Source: Planctomycetia bacterium | GTDB taxonomy: Bacteria; Planctomycetota; Planctomycetia; Pirellulales; Thermoguttaceae | Direction: 5' to 3' | DNA: 64,000 nucleotides | NCBI GenBank assembly: GCA_030527185.1 | Contig: JAUNBF010000001.1 | Coordinates: forward strand, 1 to 64,000 | Shown here: in pieces, positions 35,770 to 42,948 of the stretch | Position numbering within the stretch: position 1 is the first letter of the stretch | Layout of the letters: each line of letters opens with the position of its first letter | Program-made: the position numbers and the translations under genes | Notes under the pieces: model-generated | The model's input: only the letters and a program-made list of their open reading frames with translations | Told to the model about the DNA's origin: nothing | The model's database searches: none

Positions 35770-35850
35770 TCCTTTCCCCTGGAACGCAACACTCCGCAGG
35801 GGAAGGCTTTCCTTTCGTTTTCTGAAAACTCAAGTGGATGAAATTATAGA
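35770..35850 (+). repeat. Dispersed hairpin repeat, partial copy D
   Basis: A perfect 8-base stem TTCCCCTG/CAGGGGAA (35774-35781, 35797-35804) followed by the family tail (TTTCCTTTCGTTTTC, then CAAGTGGATGAA). It has only one hairpin; its stem bases differ from copies A-C while pairing is kept. It lies 90 bases after the cytochrome stop. Confidence 0.6.
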
Positions 35851-36044
35851 TAAAACACTCATCGTCAACCTCCAACATTGACCAAAAGGATAAAAACTCC
35901 TGAACGACCCTTCCTATCCTCAAAAATCTCTCCTGTTTTTTAGATTATTTTGAAAATTTTTTACATTTGAGGACATCTCCAACAGAAATATATCTCCCAG
36001 AAGAAAAAATTTTTACTTTTTTTGGAAAATTTTCCAGTTTTTCC

Positions 36045-36101
36045 TTGACAGATAGAAAAAGGGATGTTATTATATAATCAGCCAACTGGCCGGACAGTTG
36101 G
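36045..36101 (+). promoter_or_regulatory. GntR gene promoter with palindromic operator
   Basis: -35 TTGACA (36045-36050), 17-base spacer, -10 TATTAT (36068-36073; an overlapping TATAAT at 36073-36078 is spaced 22). A perfect inverted repeat CCAACTG/CAGTTGG with a 6-base centre lies at 36082-36101, across the expected transcription start. This is where an autorepressor would bind, and the GntR gene lies about 150 bases downstream. Confidence 0.6.
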
Positions 36102-36245
36102 ATTTCTAGTTGTCCGTATGGAACCTGGGAAAAACGCCACTTTTGCGCAAAATTCAATGCCTGTTACCCGTTCATTCCTCTGTGGGAGGGGTAGGTTGGG
36201 AGTGGTTGGAAAATGAGTATCAACAGTAAAATTTGAGGTATCGTG

Positions 36246-36971
36246 ATGCAAAAAATGTCTCTGGTCGCCTACCACCGTCTTTTGGAACTGATGGGGAATC
36301 GGTCTTTGCAAGTGGGAGATTTTATCAGTCACCGCCAACTTGCCACCCGTTTGAATCTGGGGAAACAGTCGATTTCGCAGGCACTGGATGTACTGGAGCA
36401 GAAAGGGTTGGTCGAGTCGATTCCGAAAGTGGGAACGCGGATTCGGCCTGTGACGCCGGATGATATTTGGGGCGTGCTGCAATGGCGGGTGGCGGTGGAA
36501 TGTCGGACGGCGTTTTTGGCCGCGCAGTGGATTTCGCCGGAACAGCGAAAAAAGATGTTGCCTTTGGGACGGGAGTTGGACGAATTGGTCAGGAATCCGC
36601 CCGACGAGATGGAAATTACGTATCGTCACGAGAAAGAGAAGGAATTTCACCTTTTTGTGGCGGAATGTGCCCATTGTGAACGGTTGGTGGCCGATTTGCA
36701 GAATTTGGATATTTATTTTCTTATGTTGATTTCCAACGATCTGGTACGCGCGTTGCGGAGAAATACCCGACTGGTGCCGCATGAGCAGATTGCGGAGGCG
36801 ATTTTGGCAGGCGACGCTTCCCGCGCGGCGGAACGAATGCAGCGACATTTGGAGGAGTCGCCGGAAATGGCTGGTTTTACGGAGTGGTATGTTCAGGAAC
36901 GAAAAAAACTTTCCGGCAGAAGCGATTTCGCAGGAAAAAAAGGAGAGAAAGATGATTTGGGAAGTGAATAA
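36246..36971 (+). CDS. GntR-family (FadR subfamily) transcriptional regulator
   Basis: 241 residues. An N-terminal winged helix (FISHRQLATRLNLGKQSISQALDVLEQKGLVESIPKVGTRI, described as residues ~25-70) is followed by an all-helical FCD ligand domain with the EFHLFVAECAHCERL helix. The family binds small carboxylates, often with a metal held by Asp/His residues. The likely start is the ATG at 36246. The 3' end overlaps the GHL10-like hydrolase gene by 20 bases, so it probably controls the hydrolase, DUF1559 and PEP-CTERM operon and its own promoter. It could therefore be a sugar-acid-responsive switch for glycan breakdown; the ligand is unknown. Confidence 0.88.
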   Translation: MQKMSLVAYHRLLELMGNRSLQVGDFISHRQLATRLNLGKQSISQALDVLEQKGLVESIPKVGTRIRPVTPDDIWGVLQWRVAVECRTAFLAAQWISPEQRKKMLPLGRELDELVRNPPDEMEITYRHEKEKEFHLFVAECAHCERLVADLQNLDIYFLMLISNDLVRALRRNTRLVPHEQIAEAILAGDASRAAERMQRHLEESPEMAGFTEWYVQERKKLSGRSDFAGKKGEKDDLGSE

Positions 36972-38583
36972 CGTCGTTACATTTTTGCCCCCCCCCCCAG
37001 CTTACCAGGGTGGGGGTCTAGAATATAACATCAAAAATCTTACGGCAAATTCTTGGACCGGATGGAAGAGGGTCTTTGGTCTCTTGGGGAAATTTCTTTC
37101 TTTTGTGATGTTGGGGGTGCTACTCTTTTTTTTCTTTGGAAAAGGGAGTCTTGAGGCTGGGGAAATTTTCGTCGTCAACGAGGACGACAGCCATTTTTAC
37201 GGTTCTCGCAAGCCGGAAGAGATGAATCGGGAAGGGTTGCTGGCGTGGGTGGATCAGTATGCCGGCACGAAAGTGACCCATCTGTTTCTCTGTCCGAACT
37301 GCAAAAACGCGGATTTCGATTCTCAAACGCGGGAAGCGGTCTGGAAACATCTGGATCGGAATCCCAACAGTTTGTGGCCTGCCAACGCCAAGCGTCTGCA
37401 CGATGCGGGGCTGGATGCGTACGAGGTTTGGATTGCGAGGTGTCGTGAGAAGGGAATTTCACCGTGGATTACAATGCGGATGAACGATGTTCACGCGGTG
37501 AATGATGTGGAACATTGGATTCACTCCTCCTTTTGGCGGAACCATCCCGAATACTGGCTTCCGAACCGGGGATTGAACTATGCCCGCAAAGAGGTTTACG
37601 AACACAACATATCGTTTGTCCGGGAACTTTTTGAGCGGTACGACATGGATGGAATCGAGTTGGACTGGATGCGGTTTTGTCGTCTTCTGACACCCGGCAA
37701 AGAGCAGGAAGAAGCGTTTCTTTTGACGCAATTTGTTGCGGAAACGCGGAAATTGGCGGACGCGTGGGGAAAGAAACGGGGTCATGAAATAAGCGTTTCG
37801 GTACGTGTTCCGACACACCCGGATACGGCGGATGCTTTGGGAATCCGGGCCGTGGAATGGGCCAGGAAAGGACTGGTGGACTGGATTGTCCCGGCCCCGG
37901 AATGGAGTACGACGGATTTCGATATTCCGGTAGGGTTGTGGAAAGAACGACTGGCGGGAACGGAGGTGAAACTGGTGCCTTGTATTGAGCATAGCATGAA
38001 GGCACATCCCCAACGTCCCCGGACGGCCAACGATTTGGCGTCGCTCTACGGCTGGGCGGAAACGATGCGTTTTCGTGGTGCGGATGGCGTGTATCTGTTC
38101 AATTGGATGGATTGCTGGACGTTGCCTGTTTCGGTGGCGGATTATGCGCATTTGCTAAAAACGGGTCTGGGAGCGGAGTTTCTGGCGACGCAGGGCAAAC
38201 GTTATCCGATCACCTACCGGGATACCGTTGCGGGAGGAGTTTCGCGAGGAATCCAGTTGGGCAAACATCAGAACGAGGGAGGGACGTTTACCGTTCCACA
38301 TGGTGCGGCAACAGGATATGTGGCCGTGATTCTGGGAATAGACGGTGCCAATGGCCGGGCGGCGGAAGTGAGACTTAACGGCGTGTCACCGATTTCGTCT
38401 GGCTGGGACAAGCAACCTGCCGAGGGGATTCCGTGCGACGCGACGTGGCGGGCGATTTTCCCTGAAACGGCCTTGAAACCAGGGGACGCAATCGTTACGG
38501 TGGTTCCATGTCCTGAAGCGAGCGGAACCATTGACTGGCTGGAAATACGGGTGGAACCATCCGAGGAAGGAGGAGGTGCATGA
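36952..38583 (+). CDS. Putative GHL10-like glycoside hydrolase, exported
   Basis: 543 residues from an ATG at 36952 with AGGAG 6 bases upstream. The first ~40 residues are unusual (an 11-C tract encoding PPPP, then PAYQGGG). A signal peptide or anchor follows at about 42-66 (FVMLGVLLFFFF, cleavage near SLEAGE). The catalytic domain is a TIM barrel of the GHL10/DUF187 type: YDMDGIELDWMRF carries the probable acid Asp/Glu, followed by SVSVRVPTHPD and DWIVPAPEW. The C-terminal ~100 residues form a beta domain. A start at the ATG at 37108 would bypass the C-tract but has no ribosome site. It overlaps both the GntR regulator and the DUF1559 gene. The substrate is unknown. Confidence 0.75.
   Translation: MIWEVNNVVTFLPPPPAYQGGGLEYNIKNLTANSWTGWKRVFGLLGKFLSFVMLGVLLFFFFGKGSLEAGEIFVVNEDDSHFYGSRKPEEMNREGLLAWVDQYAGTKVTHLFLCPNCKNADFDSQTREAVWKHLDRNPNSLWPANAKRLHDAGLDAYEVWIARCREKGISPWITMRMNDVHAVNDVEHWIHSSFWRNHPEYWLPNRGLNYARKEVYEHNISFVRELFERYDMDGIELDWMRFCRLLTPGKEQEEAFLLTQFVAETRKLADAWGKKRGHEISVSVRVPTHPDTADALGIRAVEWARKGLVDWIVPAPEWSTTDFDIPVGLWKERLAGTEVKLVPCIEHSMKAHPQRPRTANDLASLYGWAETMRFRGADGVYLFNWMDCWTLPVSVADYAHLLKTGLGAEFLATQGKRYPITYRDTVAGGVSRGIQLGKHQNEGGTFTVPHGAATGYVAVILGIDGANGRAAEVRLNGVSPISSGWDKQPAEGIPCDATWRAIFPETALKPGDAIVTVVPCPEASGTIDWLEIRVEPSEEGGGA
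36988..36998 (+). repeat. C11 homopolymer near the hydrolase start
   Basis: Eleven C, 12 codons after the ATG and before the signal peptide. On the other strand it reads TAAGCT followed by G11, the same flank as the G11 tract at 10721. A nearby GGTGGGGG (37009-37016) can pair with it. Confidence 0.85.
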
Positions 38584-39551
38584 AGCGAACCGGATTTACT
38601 TTGGTGGAGCTTTTGGTCGTGATTGCGATTATCGGGATGCTGGTGGGGCTTCTTTTGCCTGCGGTACAACAGGCACGGGAGGCGGCACGGGTCATGCAGT
38701 GCAACAACCATCTGCGGCAACAGGCATTGGCATGTCTGAATTTTGAAAGTGCGAATCGGCGATTTCCGGCAGGAGGTTGGAATTGGGCATGGCTTCCCGA
38801 TCCCGATCGTGGCTACGGCGTGAATCAGCCGGGCGGATGGCAATGGTTCCTTTTGCCCTATTTGGAACAGGCGGCACTGGCACAACTGGGTTCGGACGGA
38901 GACCCGGAAACGGTGACTAAGGAACAACGTGAGGCAATCAAAATTTTGGTAAAAACGCCGATTTCCCTTTTCAATTGTCCTTCCCGGCGGGTACCTTTGG
39001 CATATCCGGGGAATCGAAACGTATTCAACGAGGGTTATTCGGATATTACCGAGAAAATCAAGACCGATTACGCGGCCTGTTGGGGAGACCATGGCCGGGG
39101 GAACGACTCGGATTTGAGCAACCCGACGACGTACAGTGCCGCCAAAAGTTTGACGGAAAGTCAATGGCGGACGGCGGTCGATTTTACCGGGGTGATTTTT
39201 CGCTACAGTACCATTTCCACGGGCGAAATTTTCGATGGATTGTCCAACACGTATCTTGTCGGAGAGAAATATCTCAATGCCAACAATTATACGAATGGTG
39301 AGGACGGTTGTGAAAACGCGACGCTCTATCGGGGTTTTGACCAGGAACAGCAGAAAAAAACGGACGTTTTGCCGATGCAGGATCGTGTTGGTTGGGCGGG
39401 CAACATCAATTTTGGGAGTTGTCACGCGGGAGCGTGGGGCATGGCGATGTGTGACGGGTCGGTTCATCGAATCACCTACAGTGTGGACCTGGCTGTCCAT
39501 AAAAATCTGGGTAATCGAAAAGATGGAAATATCGCTTCTGTGCCGCAGTAA
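38580..39551 (+). CDS. DUF1559 prepilin-like protein
   Basis: 323 residues. The leader is MKRTGFTLVELLVVIAI, then LLPAVQQAREAARVMQC. Other family marks are GGWQWFLLPYLEQ, FNCPSRR, a GLSNTYLVGEKYL segment and the C-terminal SCHAGAWGMAMCDGSVHRITY. The ATG overlaps the stop of the hydrolase gene (ATGA), so it is translationally coupled. A PEP-CTERM gene follows within 35 bases. The third such pair in the window. Confidence 0.92.
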   Translation: MKRTGFTLVELLVVIAIIGMLVGLLLPAVQQAREAARVMQCNNHLRQQALACLNFESANRRFPAGGWNWAWLPDPDRGYGVNQPGGWQWFLLPYLEQAALAQLGSDGDPETVTKEQREAIKILVKTPISLFNCPSRRVPLAYPGNRNVFNEGYSDITEKIKTDYAACWGDHGRGNDSDLSNPTTYSAAKSLTESQWRTAVDFTGVIFRYSTISTGEIFDGLSNTYLVGEKYLNANNYTNGEDGCENATLYRGFDQEQQKKTDVLPMQDRVGWAGNINFGSCHAGAWGMAMCDGSVHRITYSVDLAVHKNLGNRKDGNIASVPQ

Positions 39552-39585
39552 GGATATTTTGGAGAATGTTTAACAGAGGAGAAAA

Positions 39586-41736
39586 ATGATGAAACGATGG
39601 ATTTTGGGATGGATGGTTTGTCTCCTGACAAATTCATTCTTGACAGCAGCGGAATATTCCTGGACTGGAAACACAACGCTGACAGGTTCGGAAGGATACA
39701 CGGCGGATGACACCATCACACAGACGACGAATGGCATCTATCTCTACTATAATGGGAATACCTCTTATACGATTCCTTCGACGATTTCAGCGCAATACAT
39801 TCGACCGTCGGTATCGCAGAGTGAACTGATTTTTTCGGGAAAATTTTCGGCCACAACGATGAATATTCAGGCCGCCGATGGGAAAGTCGTCCTTACCGGA
39901 ACGGCTTCTTTCTCCGGCAGTGAAGCGTTCTGCAACTATGGATGGCTTGTTTTAGGGACAACGCCGACCATGCTGACAGACGCAACGATGAATATCCATG
40001 GCGGAGTGATTTCCTCCATGGCAGGCAAGAATATGTCGTTGAATAACGGAAACATGGATATTGGACTTTGGGCCGGGGTCAATAACGCGGCTTTGATTGC
40101 GGAAACAGGCTCTACACTCACCATTGGATCTCAAATACACGCCACTCGAGGCGGAACTCCCGAAGGAAAACTTTACATTGGGCAGGCGGAAAATGCGGGA
40201 ACGGTGATTTTGAGTAATTCCACCAACAGTTATTTTGGTGGAACGTATATTGGTTATCCTGTGGTGGGACGTGGGTTGAAGGTGGATGAAAATCAAGCCG
40301 TGGCGACTTCCACCGCACGCCTGCAAATGGGGGCGAGCAATGTTCTGGGAACGGGTGTGGTGGACTTCTATTCGGGAACCAACGCTCCGACCTCTTCGAC
40401 AGCATTTACGCTGGACATGAACGGTTACTCGGATACCGTCGCCGGTTTGCGGGGTTTTGGGCAGGTACAAAACAGTTCCGGCACGACACCAAGTGCTTTG
40501 ACGCTGGACGTTCCGACGGGTGGTGCGTACGACTTTTCCGGGACGATTTCGGGTGGGACGATGGGAATTACGTTGACGAAAACAGGGGCGGGGACGCAGA
40601 CGTTTTCGGGAGCCGGAAATACGAAACTTGACTTGATTGCGGATGGCGGAACAACGATTCTGGCCTCCACCACACGTGATGGGATTGTCAATAATTTGAC
40701 GATCAACTCCGGCGCGGTGGTGCAATATGCGAAAACAGCCTCCACCAATCAGATTTTGGAAACGGTTACGTTGAATGGCGGTACGCTGGACTTGAATGGA
40801 GGGTCGGAAATTGTTACATCCCTCAACCCAAACAGTGGAACGACTCACACTCAGGGAACGGTCCATAACGGCACCTTGACGGTTCGTGGCAAGAATGGTT
40901 ATGTTTCCATCGGCGGATCAGGAAAAATCGTTTACGAAAGCAGTGACCGAATGGATTTTCGGGTGGCTAATACCTACACGGGTGGAAGTGTATTTAATAT
41001 AGATAACGAGGCCATTTGGTTGACGGATAATTTGAGTGGTGAGACAGCGACGTTTGATCCCCTCGGAACCGGGCAGGTTCAAATTTCGGCCAATGTACAG
41101 TTCAATAATTTAGGGTACGGCGGTCTCATTACGTTGAACAATGATTTTCTGATCGATTCGGGAAAAACGCTGACGTTGAATCAGACGGTGAATAGTGCCT
41201 CGAACGGATTCCTCTTCACGAACACGATTTCCGGGAATGGAACGCTGGCAAAAATCGGCTCAACCAACGCGACAACCCAACTTCTCGGTGCGATTTCCCC
41301 TGGAACCACCACGAATCCGATTGGAACATTGACGCTGGATGGAGATTTCACGCTGGGTGACGATTGGTCGATGGTGGTGCAACTGGGATTGGATGACGAC
41401 GGAAACCTGATTCACGACCAGTTGATTTGGGCTGGTGGAGAGGTGGAGGCCATACCGGATGGAGCGATTTTTTTCGATTTTCTGGATGGGTTGCAGCCTG
41501 ACGACAACATGAAGTGGAACGTCGATTTCCTGACCGGACTGACCGGATGGAGTGAGGGGCTGTACGATTCTCTCCTGAATCCTTCGCAACAGGGACTTTT
41601 CCACCTGGCTTACATGGAGGATGGGCTTTATCTGTTGGGAAATGCTCAGGTGCCGGAACCGGCGAGTTGGATTCTGTTGCTGGGAATGCTGGCGGGATGG
41701 GGCTGGCTGCGAAAAGGGAGGAAAAGAATGGCTTAA
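39586..41736 (+). CDS. PEP-CTERM protein with autotransporter-type beta repeats
   Basis: 716 residues. Signal peptide MMKRWILGWMVCLLTNSFLTAA, mature start EYSWTGNTTLTGS. The body is Gly/Thr/Asn-rich with autotransporter-associated strand repeats (GIYLYYNGNTSYT, KTGAGTQTFSGAGNTKL). The tail is PEPASWILLLGMLAGWGW and RKGRK, a PEP-CTERM sorting signal. AGAGGAG precedes the start. It closes the GntR, hydrolase, DUF1559 operon. The likely place is the outer surface or matrix after exosortase processing; no enzyme motif was seen. Confidence 0.88.
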   Translation: MMKRWILGWMVCLLTNSFLTAAEYSWTGNTTLTGSEGYTADDTITQTTNGIYLYYNGNTSYTIPSTISAQYIRPSVSQSELIFSGKFSATTMNIQAADGKVVLTGTASFSGSEAFCNYGWLVLGTTPTMLTDATMNIHGGVISSMAGKNMSLNNGNMDIGLWAGVNNAALIAETGSTLTIGSQIHATRGGTPEGKLYIGQAENAGTVILSNSTNSYFGGTYIGYPVVGRGLKVDENQAVATSTARLQMGASNVLGTGVVDFYSGTNAPTSSTAFTLDMNGYSDTVAGLRGFGQVQNSSGTTPSALTLDVPTGGAYDFSGTISGGTMGITLTKTGAGTQTFSGAGNTKLDLIADGGTTILASTTRDGIVNNLTINSGAVVQYAKTASTNQILETVTLNGGTLDLNGGSEIVTSLNPNSGTTHTQGTVHNGTLTVRGKNGYVSIGGSGKIVYESSDRMDFRVANTYTGGSVFNIDNEAIWLTDNLSGETATFDPLGTGQVQISANVQFNNLGYGGLITLNNDFLIDSGKTLTLNQTVNSASNGFLFTNTISGNGTLAKIGSTNATTQLLGAISPGTTTNPIGTLTLDGDFTLGDDWSMVVQLGLDDDGNLIHDQLIWAGGEVEAIPDGAIFFDFLDGLQPDDNMKWNVDFLTGLTGWSEGLYDSLLNPSQQGLFHLAYMEDGLYLLGNAQVPEPASWILLLGMLAGWGWLRKGRKRMA

Positions 41737-41737
41737 C

Positions 41738-41860
41738 TATACTCCTTCCACTTTGAATTTCAGGAAAACGAAAAGAAAGCCCCTACCTTTGGGAGGGGTA
41801 CGCCCGATAGGGCGGGGGGTGGGTTGGTAGAATTGCTGCAAGACGTTCTATTGCAATCAA
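41738..41860 (+). repeat. Dispersed two-hairpin repeat, copy C
   Basis: Directly after the PEP-CTERM stop. Hairpin 1 pairs CCCCT (41780-41784) with AGGGG (41794-41798). Hairpin 2 is CGCCC/GGGCG (41801-41805, 41810-41814) with loop GATA. GGGGGTGGGTTGGTAGAAT and TTCTATTGCAAT follow. Same orientation as copy B; the tail (reverse complement of the CCTTTCGTTTTC motif) lies at 41738-41778. Confidence 0.7.
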
Positions 41861-41939
41861 TTACAATGGAACGCCCCCATTCCCATTCTATCCCCGCCCT
41901 GGCAACTGTCCCCTTTTCGTGGTTAGGGCTTATCGTCTC

Positions 41940-42860
41940 TCAGGAAAACTCCACTGTTTGTGTCCCATCTTTGCCGATGTAGTGGGTTTCAACGCCGAGT
42001 TCTTGCATCCAACGCTGTTCCTTGCGAATCGTCCATGGCCCGGAGTCCGGCCCTTTTCCACGGTCGTTGTTCCAAAGCCACGTCGGCGTGGGCCAGAAAC
42101 AGATTTTCGGGGCGATGGTTGCGTAAAGTTCACGCGTCGCACCGGATTGACCATGGTGTGCCATCTGCACCGCGTCGGCTCGAAGCATTGCCGTGGGTTG
42201 AATTTCCAGCAACTTCTGGCTCCCCTCCTGTCCCAGGTCGCCTAGAAAAAGAAGCGAAAATTGGGGCGTTTCAAACCGGAAGCAGACGTTGGAATTGTTG
42301 ATGGGATTCCGCTTCGGGTCGAGATGAGGATCGTTCAGGACGGTGACGGTCAAATTTCCATACTGGAATTTCTGGCCTTGAACCGTTTGGACCACCCGCT
42401 CCTGGACGGACGAAATTTGTTCGTGAAAAATGTTGATGGTGCGTGTACTTCCCGGTTCGCTGGCAAGAAGCCATTCGGCGGTGGGAAAATGGTAGTAAAT
42501 TTTCTCGACTTTCGGCAAACGACCACTTTGAATCAACTCACAAAGAGCCAAAACGTGGTCGCCATGGCAGTGCGAAAGGAACCAGCCAGCAATTTTGGGA
42601 TTCGACTGACCGTGGAGCTTTTCCAGCATCTCCAGAAGATGGTTCGCATCGCCAGCGCAGCCTCCGTCCACGACAAGAAGCTCTCCCGAGGCTGTTTTGA
42701 CGATGTAAGACATCATCTGGGAATGGGTTTGGTTGGTAAGTTGGCAGACAGTCATCCCGGCAGAAGACTCCTCGGCAAGGAGGATGGCTTGGGGAAAGAG
42801 GGACGTTCCCACGACTGCGGAACCGGCTGCGGCAAGAAATTGACGGCGGGTTGATTGCAT
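41940..42860 (-). CDS. Tat-exported MBL-fold metallo-hydrolase
   Basis: 306 residues from the ATG at 42860 (GGGAG upstream). The N-terminus STRRQFLAAAGSAVVG is a twin-arginine signal. The metallo-beta-lactamase core has SHCHGDH with ligands His97, His99, Asp101 and His102, followed by LFLGDLGQEG and AHHGQSG. The arrangement resembles the ComEC-type MBL domain. A zinc hydrolase in the periplasm or outside the cell; the substrate is unknown. It lies 88 bases downstream of the DUF4091 gene on the same strand. Confidence 0.85.
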   Translation of the reverse strand: MQSTRRQFLAAAGSAVVGTSLFPQAILLAEESSAGMTVCQLTNQTHSQMMSYIVKTASGELLVVDGGCAGDANHLLEMLEKLHGQSNPKIAGWFLSHCHGDHVLALCELIQSGRLPKVEKIYYHFPTAEWLLASEPGSTRTINIFHEQISSVQERVVQTVQGQKFQYGNLTVTVLNDPHLDPKRNPINNSNVCFRFETPQFSLLFLGDLGQEGSQKLLEIQPTAMLRADAVQMAHHGQSGATRELYATIAPKICFWPTPTWLWNNDRGKGPDSGPWTIRKEQRWMQELGVETHYIGKDGTQTVEFS

Positions 42861-42888
42861 AAATACTCCCAAATTTTCAAGAAATGGA

Positions 42889-42919
42889 GGAGGATGCGGA
42901 TAATGGATCAGTATCCTCC
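42889..42919 (-). promoter_or_regulatory. Intercistronic hairpin between the DUF4091 and MBL genes
   Basis: A 7-base stem GGAGGAT/ATCCTCC with a 17-base loop, between the stop of the upstream gene and the ribosome site of the MBL gene. There is no T-tract, so it is more likely an RNA-stability element than a terminator. Confidence 0.35.
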
Positions 42920-42948
42920 CCGAAATGTTACCCACTCTTCCAATCGTT

